This document shows positions 7,790 through 17,022 of a stretch of 64,000 nt of DNA, in pieces. How positions within the stretch are numbered: the first letter of the stretch is position 1; every line of letters starts with the position of its first letter. The position numbers and the translations under genes were made by a program. The notes beneath the pieces are model-generated. The model ran no database searches. It worked only from the letters and a program-made list of their open reading frames with translations, and was not told where the DNA came from. The stretch is from assembly GCF_006543045.1 (NCBI RefSeq), contig NZ_RBZW01000076.1, forward strand, positions 242,820-306,819, written 5' to 3'. Source of the stretch: Salinadaptatus halalkaliphilus (lineage in GTDB: Archaea; Halobacteriota; Halobacteria; Halobacteriales; Natrialbaceae).

Positions 7790-8548
7790 CTACTGGCGCT
7801 CGAGAAACGCCTGGATTCGTTCGTCGGCTTCGTCGGTCTCGAACGCTTCGTAGAAGTTGAGCAGTTGGTGCAGGGTCGCCTCCTCGAGGTCGTTGTCGCG
7901 GGCGGCGACGAGGGTTTCCTTGGTCAATCTGACCGACGGTTCGGTCTTTTCGACGACGCTGTCGGCAAGAGTCCGAATTTCCGCCTCGAACTCCTCGGGT
8001 TCGACGACGCGATTGAAGAGGCCGAGTTCACGGCCTTCCTGTGCATCGACGGTTCTGCCGGTGAGACAGAGTTCGGCGGCCTGCCCGTAGCCGATGGTGT
8101 CGATCAGTCGCTTCGCGAGCGGGACGACGCCGACGTTGATTTCGGCTTCGCTGAACGCAGCGTCGGTCGATGCGACCCGCATGTCACAGGCCAGAATCAG
8201 CTCGGCACCACCGCCGAACGCCACGCCGTTGACGCCCGCAATCGTCGGTTTCGACCCCGAATCGAGCAGGTCACAGAGCTCCGTCAGTCGCTGGTTGTAC
8301 TCGAGTTGCTCGCTGGCTTCTCGTATGGCGAACTCTCCGACGTCCGCGCCCGCCGAAAACGCCCGCTCACCGGCGCCGCGAACGACGATGAGTCGAACGT
8401 CGTCGGTCGTCAAAAGCGTCTCGACGGCCGTGGTGAGGTCGTCGATGACAGCCAGACTGAGCGCGTTGTGCTTGTCGGCCCGGTCGATCGTCGCCCAGGC
8501 AATATTATCCTCTATTGACACGTCTACGACATCCAATTCGGCGTCCAT
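7790..8548 (-). CDS. Enoyl-CoA hydratase/isomerase family protein (ECH4)
   Basis: 252 residues, crotonase superfamily, with SAGADV (65-70), E116 in GGGAELIL and E136 in SEAEINVG. The following loop is VVPLAKRLIDTIG and lacks the GGTQRLPR signature completely, so its acyl-binding pocket should differ from ECH1. A TATA box (ATAAATATA, around 8568-8576) is centred about 25 bases before the ATG, so the transcript is leaderless. It is divergent from the acyl-CoA ligase at 8764 and leads toward the MaoC gene. Together these three genes look like one activation and hydration unit. Confidence 0.87.
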   Translation of the reverse strand: MDAELDVVDVSIEDNIAWATIDRADKHNALSLAVIDDLTTAVETLLTTDDVRLIVVRGAGERAFSAGADVGEFAIREASEQLEYNQRLTELCDLLDSGSKPTIAGVNGVAFGGGAELILACDMRVASTDAAFSEAEINVGVVPLAKRLIDTIGYGQAAELCLTGRTVDAQEGRELGLFNRVVEPEEFEAEIRTLADSVVEKTEPSVRLTKETLVAARDNDLEEATLHQLLNFYEAFETDEADERIQAFLERQ

Positions 8549-8763
8549 ACGTTCCTTCTACGGACAGGTATATTTATAGTTATGGACCAGCCGGCACTGG
8601 GTAGGACGCTCGCAGTCGCACGGCCCTGGGATCCACTACCAGGAATACGATTACTGGCGTACGGGTACACAGCGGGTACACAATCACCAACACAGTCACG
8701 CAGCTGATACGAGCGATGCCGGTGTCAGGTACCTTTATCAGGATCCATTCGGAGTACTGTGAT

Positions 8764-10401
8764 ATGGACGTCTACGACCACAAGCCGTTGATCTCTCACT
8801 ACGACTCGTGGGAGACCGCACACGATCAGTTTGAGTGGGATATCCCCGAGAGGTACAACATCGCGACCGACCTCGTCTCGAGCCACGGCGATCGACGAGG
8901 GCGTCTCGCACTGGTTTTCGAGGATCAGGATGGCGGCGTCGAGAAGTACACGTTCTACGATCTCGACGTCCGCTCGAACCAGATCGCGAATCTACTTGCC
9001 GATCTGGGAGTCACGCGCGGGGACCGAGTTGCGGTGAGTCTGCCGAACGTGCCCGAGACCGTGTTGCTCCACTTCGCGGTGTACAAACTTGGTGCGGTGA
9101 TCGTCCCGCTCTCGAAACTTTTTGGCACGGACGCCATGGCGTATCGGCTCCGGGACTCCGGCTCGACGGTCCTCGTGACGAACGACGCTGGCCTCGAGAA
9201 GGTCGAGGACATCGCGGAGCTTCCGGCTCTCGAGACGCTGGTGAGCCTCAAGGCCGACGAGCGAAGCGACGTGAATCTGCGCGAGCGCTATCCGACGTAC
9301 AGTCGGTCCTTCGAGACCGTCGAGACGCACAGGGACGACGACGCGTTGCTCATCTACACGAGCGGGACCACCGGCGACCCGAAAGGGGTGTTGCACAGCC
9401 ACCAGTACGTCGCCGGCTACTATCCCGGATTCGAGATGTGGAACGATCTCGACGTCGGCGACGATCAACTCTACTGGTCACCCGGCGATTGGGCGTGGGT
9501 CGGCAGCCTGGTTGCACACCTCTACTGCGCCTGGCACTTCGGCAAGCCGTACGTGACGCGGCTCAAAGGCGGCGGGTTCGATCCGAAGTGGGCGTTCGAG
9601 ACGATCGAGCGCCACGGCATTACGAACGCATTCATCCCGCCGACGGCGCTCAAGATGATGATGGGCCTCGGCGACGAGATCGAACAGTACGATATCGACG
9701 ACCTGGACAATATCTCGACCGGCGGCGAACCCTGTGGCGCCGAGGTCGTTCGATGGGTCGAAGACGAACTCGACGCGACCCTGGTCGATCTCTTCGGCCA
9801 GACGGAGGCGAACATGCTCGTCGCGAATGCACCGAGCTGGTTCGATATCAAGCCGGGAAGCATGGGGAAACCGGTACCGGGTCGGACGATCGAGCTGATC
9901 GACGACGACGGGGAGCCGGTCGATGTCGGCGAGATGGGCGAAATCGCCCTGCGACAGCCCGACCCGGTGATCTTCAAACGCTACTGGAACAAGCCGGAGA
10001 AGACCGAGGAGGCGTTCGTCGGCGACTGGATGTGTACCGGGGATATGGCCGAGAAAGACGACGACGGCTACTTCTGGTACCAGTCCCGGAAGGACGACGT
10101 CATCATCACCGCGGGCTACCGCGTCGGGCCCGCCGAGGTCGAGGAAACGCTCGTCGAATACCCGGACGTCGAGAACGCAGCCGTCGTCGGCGAGGAAGAC
10201 GCAGAACGGGGCGAAATCATCAAAGCGTTCGTGAAACTCGCGGGAGAAACCGAGCCGTCGGACGACCTTCGGAACGATATCACGCAGTTCGTCAAGGATC
10301 GGCTGGCCAAGTACGAGTACCCTCGCGAGATCGAGTTCGTCGAGAGCTTCCCGACCACGACCACGGGGAAGGTACAACGGCGGAAACTCCGCGAGGAGTG
10401 A
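8764..10401 (+). CDS. AMP-forming acyl-CoA synthetase (ligase 1)
   Basis: 545 residues, ANL adenylate-forming family: carboxylate + ATP + CoA to acyl-CoA + AMP + PPi. The phosphate-binding loop YTSGTTGDPKG is at 198-208, the adenine-site motif GQTEAN lies about residue 353, and the C-terminal lysine is in TTTGKVQRRKL. It resembles the acetyl-CoA/medium-chain (ACSM) branch. The frame is open to 8716, but a TATA-like CTTTATC at 8733-8739 predicts transcription from the ATG at 8764. It is divergent from ECH4 and about 200 bases before the Liv transporter operon, which suggests it activates the imported acid. Exact chain preference cannot be read from sequence. Confidence 0.9.
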   Translation: MDVYDHKPLISHYDSWETAHDQFEWDIPERYNIATDLVSSHGDRRGRLALVFEDQDGGVEKYTFYDLDVRSNQIANLLADLGVTRGDRVAVSLPNVPETVLLHFAVYKLGAVIVPLSKLFGTDAMAYRLRDSGSTVLVTNDAGLEKVEDIAELPALETLVSLKADERSDVNLRERYPTYSRSFETVETHRDDDALLIYTSGTTGDPKGVLHSHQYVAGYYPGFEMWNDLDVGDDQLYWSPGDWAWVGSLVAHLYCAWHFGKPYVTRLKGGGFDPKWAFETIERHGITNAFIPPTALKMMMGLGDEIEQYDIDDLDNISTGGEPCGAEVVRWVEDELDATLVDLFGQTEANMLVANAPSWFDIKPGSMGKPVPGRTIELIDDDGEPVDVGEMGEIALRQPDPVIFKRYWNKPEKTEEAFVGDWMCTGDMAEKDDDGYFWYQSRKDDVIITAGYRVGPAEVEETLVEYPDVENAAVVGEEDAERGEIIKAFVKLAGETEPSDDLRNDITQFVKDRLAKYEYPREIEFVESFPTTTTGKVQRRKLREE

Positions 10402-10609
10402 CCGAACCGAACGCACCGGCGTTGCACCAGCTGGCGGTTTCGGTATCGAACGCTTCCACCCGACACCGGCCGGTCGATATGGTCGTCGAAACCGGCGATT
10501 GTAGCACCTGACGGAACAGTATTTTTCTCTAACAATCTTCGGCCGATATTTATTGTCCTGGTGACACTAACCGACATACATATATACTTGGAGTAAGTGG
10601 GAGTGAGAC

Positions 10610-11869
10610 ATGGTACGAGAAGGCCTCTCACGACGAGACGTGTTGGCAGCAACGGGAACCGGTGCTGTTGTTGGACTTGCGGGTTGCTCAAGCGACAGTG
10701 GTAACGGGAACGGGAACGGCGGTGGGGGCGGTGGCGACGATGTCTTCAGAGTGGGACTCGTCGCGTTTCAGTCCGGACCGTACTCGGCGTTTGCACCCGA
10801 CATCCAGGACGCCTTCGAGATGCTCATCGACGACTGGAACGATATGGGCGGCGTTCAGGGAATGGAAGTCGAAGGGTTCAACCGGGACAGTGAAGCCGCG
10901 CCCGAGACGGCGATTCAACGGGCACAGGAGTTAATCGACTCGGAGGGAGTCGACATGTTAGCGACGTTCCTCAGTACCGACGAGGACGGTGGTGTGATGA
11001 ACGTCGGCGGCCGAAACGGCGTGCCGACGGTCACCTGCGCAACCGGCGCACGACTCCTCGTCGACGAGCAGTGTAACCCCTACTCGTTCCGAGCACCGAC
11101 GTCGACGCTGACGAAAGCGAAAGCCGGAGCGGCCGGTGGCGTCGACCTCTTCGGCGAAGAGGTCTTCCAGCTCAACCCCGACTACAGCTGGGGACACGAG
11201 ATCCAGGAAGACTGGGAGCGAACCATCGAGGAAGCAGGCGGCACGGTCGTCGATCAGGGATGGGCCGAACTCGGCGCGAGTGACTTCTCGACGCACGTCG
11301 GCGCGATTCAGGATGCCGATCCCGACTGGATCCAGTTCGGGTTCGCGGGATCCGGCGCCGTCGCGTTCATGACCGAAGCCCAACAAACCGGTATCGACAT
11401 TCCGCAGTTCCACCACGTCGCCTACGAACCAACGATCCTCGGCGCCGGCTCGAGTGTCTTCGACGAAACGCGCGTGTACACGCCGACGGAGTACACCTAC
11501 GACATCGATACGGAAGCCAATCAGGACTTCGTCGATAGATTCGAGTCCGAAACAGGTCGATTGCCAGGGCTCGCCGCCGGCCAGGCCTACCGTCACATCG
11601 AAGCGGCCCTCCGGGCGGCAGACGGCGCCGACGGGACGGGTCCCGACACGTTGGTGTCGGCGATTCGAGAGTGGAGCGGCGAGGTGATTTCCGGCGAGTA
11701 CAATATGCGATCGTGCGACCACCAGGCCTCCTATCCGATGTACATTGCAGAGGTCGACAGCGCGGACGACGACCAGATCTATTGGTCGGTCGAGGAGACG
11801 ATCCCGGCGGACGAGGTCCTGGCCTCCTGTGACGAGGTTACGGGCCGAATGGAGTGTAGCGTCGAGTAA
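10610..11869 (+). CDS. Liv-type ABC transporter substrate-binding lipoprotein
   Basis: 419 residues. The N-terminus has the Tat signal SRRDVLAATG and a lipobox ending GLAGC (Cys about 25), followed by a Gly/Asn/Asp-rich linker typical of haloarchaeal lipoproteins, so it is anchored outside the membrane. The rest is a type I periplasmic-binding fold of the branched-chain amino acid/amide family. A TATA box (CATATATA, 10579-10586) is centred 27 bases before the ATG, so the operon is probably leaderless from here. It heads a five-gene operon. Such binding proteins recognise branched amino acids, amides, urea or aromatic acids; the acyl-CoA ligases alongside favour an organic acid. Confidence 0.92.
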   Translation: MVREGLSRRDVLAATGTGAVVGLAGCSSDSGNGNGNGGGGGGDDVFRVGLVAFQSGPYSAFAPDIQDAFEMLIDDWNDMGGVQGMEVEGFNRDSEAAPETAIQRAQELIDSEGVDMLATFLSTDEDGGVMNVGGRNGVPTVTCATGARLLVDEQCNPYSFRAPTSTLTKAKAGAAGGVDLFGEEVFQLNPDYSWGHEIQEDWERTIEEAGGTVVDQGWAELGASDFSTHVGAIQDADPDWIQFGFAGSGAVAFMTEAQQTGIDIPQFHHVAYEPTILGAGSSVFDETRVYTPTEYTYDIDTEANQDFVDRFESETGRLPGLAAGQAYRHIEAALRAADGADGTGPDTLVSAIREWSGEVISGEYNMRSCDHQASYPMYIAEVDSADDDQIYWSVEETIPADEVLASCDEVTGRMECSVE

Positions 11870-11898
11870 TACGGACGGGTACGAATTACGAATTAGTT

Positions 11899-12807
11899 AT
11901 GGTATTACCGCACAATACGCTACTGCAGATAAGTGTCGACGGGATCGTCCAGGGGCTGTACAGTGGCATCTCGTTCGGGATGATTCTCGTGCTCACAGCC
12001 GCCGGATTGACGCTGATTTTCGGTCTCATGGGCGTGGTCAATTTCGCCCACGGCGAACTGTACGCCGCGGGTGCGTACGCCGGGTTCGTTCTCTTTGGCG
12101 TGACGGGGAATTTCGCGGTCGCGGTCGTCGCCGCGGTCATCGCCGGCTTCGCGATCGGTGCGATCATGGAAGTGAGCATCATCCGGCCGCTGTACGACCG
12201 AGAGCCGCTGTATCAACTCGCCGTGACGTTCGGGGCCGCGATCATCCTCATCGAACTCATCGAGGTTATCATCGGCCCGCAAAGCCAGCCGTTTCCGATT
12301 CCGGATCTACTGTCGGGGTCGATCGCCGTCGCCGGCTACACCTTCGGGACGTATCGGATATTCCTGATCGTCGCCGGAGGGATCCTCGTGACGGCGCTGT
12401 GGCTGTTTCTTACCAAGAGCAAATACGGCCTCATCATTCGAGCAGCGATCTTCGATACGGAGATGGTCGAGTCGATGGGATACGACGTCAATCGTGCCTA
12501 CACCTTCATCTTCGGCTTGGGTGCAGCCTACGCCGCCATCGCGGGCGTACTCGTGGCACCGCTTTTCGGGCTCTTTCCCGAGATGGGGGCCGAAATCATC
12601 ATCCTCATCTTCGTCGTCGTCGTCGTCGGCGGACTGGGGAGTTTCAAAGGCGTCATCGTCGCCGGGCTGTTGATCGGAATTGCACAGTCCTTCGGACAGA
12701 TCTACGTGCCGTGGGCCGCTGAAGCGATCCCGTTCGTACTAATGGTCGCCGTCATCCTCTATCGACCGCAGGGGCTGTTCGGCGTTGAAGGGGTGTTCAC
12801 CGAATGA
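11899..12807 (+). CDS. livH: Liv-type ABC transporter permease (LivH family)
   Basis: 302 residues, almost wholly hydrophobic with about eight membrane segments, matching the LivH permease family (QGLYSGISFGMILVLTAAGL near the N-terminus is characteristic). It forms the transmembrane channel with the LivM homologue. It starts 29 bases after the binding protein and overlaps the next gene by four bases (ATGA), so translation is coupled. The symbol denotes family only. Confidence 0.92.
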   Translation: MVLPHNTLLQISVDGIVQGLYSGISFGMILVLTAAGLTLIFGLMGVVNFAHGELYAAGAYAGFVLFGVTGNFAVAVVAAVIAGFAIGAIMEVSIIRPLYDREPLYQLAVTFGAAIILIELIEVIIGPQSQPFPIPDLLSGSIAVAGYTFGTYRIFLIVAGGILVTALWLFLTKSKYGLIIRAAIFDTEMVESMGYDVNRAYTFIFGLGAAYAAIAGVLVAPLFGLFPEMGAEIIILIFVVVVVGGLGSFKGVIVAGLLIGIAQSFGQIYVPWAAEAIPFVLMVAVILYRPQGLFGVEGVFTE

Positions 12808-13811
12808 CATCGATCGGACTCAAACCACGACTGAAAGCCACACAATCCAGATTCGTTACGGTCAAGACGGACATCGAAGAGACGCTACCGCCACAGGTAC
12901 TGCAATTCCTCCCGGTCATCGCGGGGGTTGCGCTCGCAGCATTGGGATTCGTGTTGCCCGCCCATCCGCTGCAGGTGATGACCCATATCGTGATTCTCGC
13001 GATTTTCGGCGTCGCCTACGACCTGCTGTTTGGCTACACCGGACTACTGTCGTTCGGACACGCCGCGTTCTTCGGGACAGGCGCGTACGTATCGATCTAT
13101 CTCACCACGGCGATGGAGTGGCCGCTGCTGGCGATCCTCGTCGTCGCGATCCTCGCCGGAGTCGTCTTGAGTCTCGTCATCGGCATCATCTCGCTGCGCA
13201 CACACGGGGTCTACTTCGCCATGTTGACGCTCGCGCTCGCACAACTGCTCTACATCATCGCCTACCGGCTGGACGTCACTGGCGGCGCGTCGGGACTCCC
13301 GACCTTCATGCGACCGGAAACGATACTTCCCGTGGTGGATCTGGGGAACAACGTCCACTTCTATCTCCTCTGTGTCGCGATCCTCGTGATCACGTATCTC
13401 GTGATGAAGCGCATCCTCTCCTCGCCGATGGGCGACGTCTTCCGAGCGATCCGGGAGAACGAAGAGCGCGCACAGATGATCGGCTACCACACGTTTCGGT
13501 ACAAACTCGCCTCACTGACGATATCCGGCGTCTTCTCCGTGCTTGCGGGCTCGTTGTTCGGCCTGTTTCTCTACTTCGCGTCGCCGCGGTTCCTCTACTG
13601 GCAGATGTCGGGAGAAGTACTCCTGATAACGCTGTTCGGCGGCGCAGGAACGCTGATCGGACCGTTCTTCGGTGCGACGTTCATCGTCCTTCTCGAAGAA
13701 TTCCTGAGCCCGGTCACCGACCACTGGCTGCTGTTCGTTGGTATCGCGTTCGTCTTCGTCGTGATCCTCTTCCCGAAAGGTATCGTCGGTACGCTCACGC
13801 AGGAGGACTAA
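12804..13811 (+). CDS. livM: Liv-type ABC transporter permease (LivM family)
   Basis: 335 residues with about nine membrane segments. LivM hallmarks include a segment near LLFGYTGLLSFGHAAFFG and a cytoplasmic coupling region around FRAIRENEERAQMIGY that contacts the ATPases. It overlaps the LivH homologue by four bases and is followed by the LivG homologue after four bases, so it lies in the middle of a tight operon. Confidence 0.92.
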   Translation: MTSIGLKPRLKATQSRFVTVKTDIEETLPPQVLQFLPVIAGVALAALGFVLPAHPLQVMTHIVILAIFGVAYDLLFGYTGLLSFGHAAFFGTGAYVSIYLTTAMEWPLLAILVVAILAGVVLSLVIGIISLRTHGVYFAMLTLALAQLLYIIAYRLDVTGGASGLPTFMRPETILPVVDLGNNVHFYLLCVAILVITYLVMKRILSSPMGDVFRAIRENEERAQMIGYHTFRYKLASLTISGVFSVLAGSLFGLFLYFASPRFLYWQMSGEVLLITLFGGAGTLIGPFFGATFIVLLEEFLSPVTDHWLLFVGIAFVFVVILFPKGIVGTLTQED

Positions 13812-13815
13812 TATC

Positions 13816-14559
13816 ATGCTACTGGAAACAACCGATCTAACGAAACGGTTCGACGGGCTGGTCGCCGTCGACCAGGTCGATCTCTCCGTCGAGAAGGGTG
13901 AGATCCAATCGATTATCGGCCCGAACGGCGCTGGCAAGACGACGACGTTCAATCTGTTGACCGGAATGCTCTCGCCCTCCGACGGCGAGATTCGTTTCAA
14001 CGGCGAAGATATTACCGACGAGTCGTCCGAGAAACGGGTCAAGCGCGGTATTTCGCGCTCGTTCCAGATCACGAATATCTTCCCCGAACTCACCGTCCGA
14101 AAGAACATTCGCATCGCCGTCCAGGAAGAGTACGGCTACGGCTGGAACTTCTGGACGAAGACCGAGGACATTCCGGAACTCGAGGAACGAACCCTCGAGA
14201 TCATCGATTACGTCGGCATCACCGCCGACCCCGACGCCGAGGCATCGACGCTCTCACACGGCGAGAAGCGACTGCTCGAGTTAGCGATCGTCGTCGCCCG
14301 AGATCCGGAGTTGATCATGCTCGACGAACCCGCTGCGGGGATGTCCGAAGAGGAGACCAAGGAGGTCGTTGACTTGATCCACTCGCTCAACGAGGAGTAT
14401 ACGATCCTGCTCATCGAACACGACATCGATCTCATCATGGAACTCTCCGACACGATTACGGTCTTGGCCAACGGTGCGGTGATCGCCCAGGGAACCCCCG
14501 AGGAGGTCGGATCGAGCGACCGTGTCCAGGAGGCGTATCTCGGAGGTGAGTTCGTATGA
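13816..14559 (+). CDS. livG: Liv-type ABC transporter ATPase (LivG family)
   Basis: 247 residues. Walker A GPNGAGKTT lies at about 35-43, the signature region is the variant LSHGEKR (the LivG family commonly has this form), and Walker B is LIMLDEPAAGM. It hydrolyses ATP to drive import through the two permeases. It overlaps the LivF homologue by four bases (ATGA). Confidence 0.92.
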   Translation: MLLETTDLTKRFDGLVAVDQVDLSVEKGEIQSIIGPNGAGKTTTFNLLTGMLSPSDGEIRFNGEDITDESSEKRVKRGISRSFQITNIFPELTVRKNIRIAVQEEYGYGWNFWTKTEDIPELEERTLEIIDYVGITADPDAEASTLSHGEKRLLELAIVVARDPELIMLDEPAAGMSEEETKEVVDLIHSLNEEYTILLIEHDIDLIMELSDTITVLANGAVIAQGTPEEVGSSDRVQEAYLGGEFV

Positions 14560-15251
14560 GCCCGTTGCTCTCGGTCGAGGGGATCGACACCTACTACGGC
14601 GATTCACACATCCTCCACGGCACCTCCCTCGAGGTCGCCGAGGGGGAGGTCGTCGGACTCCTCGGTCGCAACGGCGTTGGGAAGTCGACGACGCTGCGAA
14701 GCATTCTCGGCCATACGCCCCCCGAACGAGGCGAGATTACCTTCCGCGGGGACTCGATCACCGATCTCAAGCCGAACGACATCTCCAAGCGAGGGATCGG
14801 CTGGGTGCCGGAAGATCGACGGATCTTCCCGGCGCTGACCGTCGAGGAAAACCTCAAGCTCGCCCGGCGGACCGACACCGTGCCGTTCGAGACGGCCTAC
14901 GACTACTTCCCGAAACTCGAGGAGCTATCGTCCTCGACGGGCGGACAGCTAAGCGGCGGCGAACAGCAGATGCTCGCCATCGCTCGCGGCATCCTCGGCG
15001 ATTTCGACCTGTTGCTGATCGACGAGCCGACCGAGGGGCTCGCGCCGATGATCGTCGACGACGTCGTCGACGCGCTCGAGGAGATCCAGTCGGAAGCGAC
15101 GATTCTGCTCGTCGAACAGAGCGTCGACGTCGTCAACGCGCTGGCGGATCGGATATACATCATGGACAAAGGACGGATCGTCGCCGAAACGGACGACATC
15201 GAGCGTGACTCGGAACTGATCGACCAACACCTCAAGGTCTCGACCGAGTAA
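14556..15251 (+). CDS. livF: Liv-type ABC transporter ATPase (LivF family)
   Basis: 231 residues. Walker A is GRNGVGKSTT, signature LSGGEQQ, Walker B LLLIDEPTEGL. It is the second ATPase of the heterodimeric motor and the last gene of the operon. Its stop codon is only five bases from the stop of the oppositely oriented acyl-CoA ligase 2, so the two transcripts must terminate inside each other or be processed. Confidence 0.92.
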   Translation: MSPLLSVEGIDTYYGDSHILHGTSLEVAEGEVVGLLGRNGVGKSTTLRSILGHTPPERGEITFRGDSITDLKPNDISKRGIGWVPEDRRIFPALTVEENLKLARRTDTVPFETAYDYFPKLEELSSSTGGQLSGGEQQMLAIARGILGDFDLLLIDEPTEGLAPMIVDDVVDALEEIQSEATILLVEQSVDVVNALADRIYIMDKGRIVAETDDIERDSELIDQHLKVSTE

Positions 15252-15256
15252 CCGAA

Positions 15257-16915
15257 CTACGCTCGCTGCTCGAGCGACTGTTTGTCGAGTTTTCCGACGT
15301 CGGTTACCGGGAGCGACTCGAGTATCGTCACGTCCCGCGGTCGCTTGTAGGCCGCCATCTCCGAGTCGGCCCACGAGAGGATATCGTCGGCCTCGAGCGA
15401 GTCGTCGGCGAGCGTGACGAACGCGACGACTTCTTCGCCTCGAGTCTCGTGTGCCCGACCGACGACGGCGGCGTTGTCGATGCCCTCGTGTTCTTTGAGG
15501 ATGGCCTCGACCTCGGCCGGTGACACCGAGTAGCCGCTGGATTTGATCATCGCCTTGCGCCGCCCGAGGAAGTAGAGACAGTCGTCCTCGGTCAGCTTCC
15601 CGACGTCGCCCGTCAGCACGTACTCGCCGTAAAACGCGTCCTCGGTCCGGTCGGGTTTGTTCAGATAGCCGACCATCGTCGACGGCGATGCGACGCTGAT
15701 CTCTCCTTTCTCGCCGCGAGGGAGTTCCTCGTGGGTTTGCCAGTCCCGGACGACGATGTCGACGTCGTGTGCGGGCCGACCCATGAAGCCGTCCTCGACG
15801 GTGCCGAGACCGCGAGTGAATGTATCCATCGTGTGGGTCTCGCTCAATCCGTAGGCAGCCTCGAACATCTCCCCACCAGTGATCGACTCCCATCGCTCAC
15901 AGAGCGCCTCGGTGAGCGACTGGCCGAAACTCGTCGTCGGATTGCGTTCGAACGACGTGAGATCGTACGCCTCGAGCTCCGGATGGTCGACGACGCCACG
16001 AACCATCGGCGTCGTCAGCCAGCCGATCGTCGGTTCGTGGGCATCCGCGGCTTCGAGCAGTGCGTCCGGCGAGTACCGCGTCAACAAGACGACGGTGCTG
16101 CCGTGTATCAGCGGCGTATCGACGGCGAACAGTTTCCCGGCGACGTGGAAGATCGGCATCACCTCGAGTAACCGTGTGTCGTCACCGTAGCCGGTGACCG
16201 CCGCGTTGCTGGCGGCTTTGGTGAGGATCGTCTCGTAGGTGTGTTGACAGCCCTTCGGTTGCCCGGTGGTCCCGGAGGTGTACTGGAGCAAGACCACGTC
16301 GTCCATCGCCGTCGACGGCTCGTCGTACGCCGCGGGGGCGTCCTCGAGTGCCTGTCCGAAGTAGAGGGTCGAATCGTCCGTCGGTTGTCGGTTGACGGCG
16401 GTCGCGTCCGCCATATCCTCGTGGATCGGCGGCGTCGGATCGTCCGGGAGGTACGCCTCGAGGCGCGTATAGACCACGTCCGAGAGCGGCGACTCGTCGC
16501 GAACGTCCTCGAGAACGTCCGCGTAGGCGTCGAGTGCAAGCACGACGTCGACATCGCCGTCCTCGAGTTGATAGGAGACGCGGTGTGCTTTCGCCATCGG
16601 GCTGCAGGGACTCACCCGCATGCCGAGCCGGTGGGCGGCATGGTAGCCGACGTAGTACTGCGGACAGTTCTGGAGAAACAGCATGAGCGTGTCCCCCTTC
16701 CCGTAACCGCGGTCGGCGAGAACGCCTGCGAACGCGTCGACGGCGTCGTTCAACTCCCCGTAGCTGATCTCGGTGCCGTAGTAGATCAGCGCCGGTTTCC
16801 TCGGCGTTTCCTCGGCGTGGCGTCGAAGATACTCGTGAAGCGGTCGCGTCCCGTGTGGAACCGTCGGTTCAGCCGGGACCTCGTCGGGAAACTGCGCTGG
16901 CTGTGTCGTTACCAT
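15257..16915 (-). CDS. AMP-forming acyl-CoA synthetase (ligase 2)
   Basis: 552 residues, ANL family. The core motif YTSGTTGQPKG and the C-terminal lysine region (TDVGKLDKQSL) are present. The frame has earlier ATG codons at 16942 and 16930, but the TATA element TATTATA (16944-16950) predicts transcription from about 16921, which leaves the ATG at 16915 as the first available start. It is convergent with the Liv operon and next to a zinc alcohol dehydrogenase on the same strand. Its sequence is closer to long-chain or aryl ligases than to acetyl-CoA synthetase; substrate not determinable. Confidence 0.88.
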   Translation of the reverse strand: MVTTQPAQFPDEVPAEPTVPHGTRPLHEYLRRHAEETPRKPALIYYGTEISYGELNDAVDAFAGVLADRGYGKGDTLMLFLQNCPQYYVGYHAAHRLGMRVSPCSPMAKAHRVSYQLEDGDVDVVLALDAYADVLEDVRDESPLSDVVYTRLEAYLPDDPTPPIHEDMADATAVNRQPTDDSTLYFGQALEDAPAAYDEPSTAMDDVVLLQYTSGTTGQPKGCQHTYETILTKAASNAAVTGYGDDTRLLEVMPIFHVAGKLFAVDTPLIHGSTVVLLTRYSPDALLEAADAHEPTIGWLTTPMVRGVVDHPELEAYDLTSFERNPTTSFGQSLTEALCERWESITGGEMFEAAYGLSETHTMDTFTRGLGTVEDGFMGRPAHDVDIVVRDWQTHEELPRGEKGEISVASPSTMVGYLNKPDRTEDAFYGEYVLTGDVGKLTEDDCLYFLGRRKAMIKSSGYSVSPAEVEAILKEHEGIDNAAVVGRAHETRGEEVVAFVTLADDSLEADDILSWADSEMAAYKRPRDVTILESLPVTDVGKLDKQSLEQRA

Positions 16916-17022
16916 GTCTACGAATACCATGTGACGCACCAACTATAATAGGTGCGGAATACGAGACCGAGTGGCCGGCTGCTCGAGGGAGAGAAAGCGG
17001 TGTCGAAAAGCCGTGTCGGCAG

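Noticed and set aside
8641-8680. Possible fourth copy of the head-plus-hairpin repeat (ATACGATTACTGG)
   Set aside because: It matches only part of the head and no hairpin follows.
8835-10511. A 558-codon open frame on the plus strand overlapping acyl-CoA ligase 1
   Set aside because: It is very rich in Arg and has no domain; it is a shadow frame of the high-GC ligase gene.
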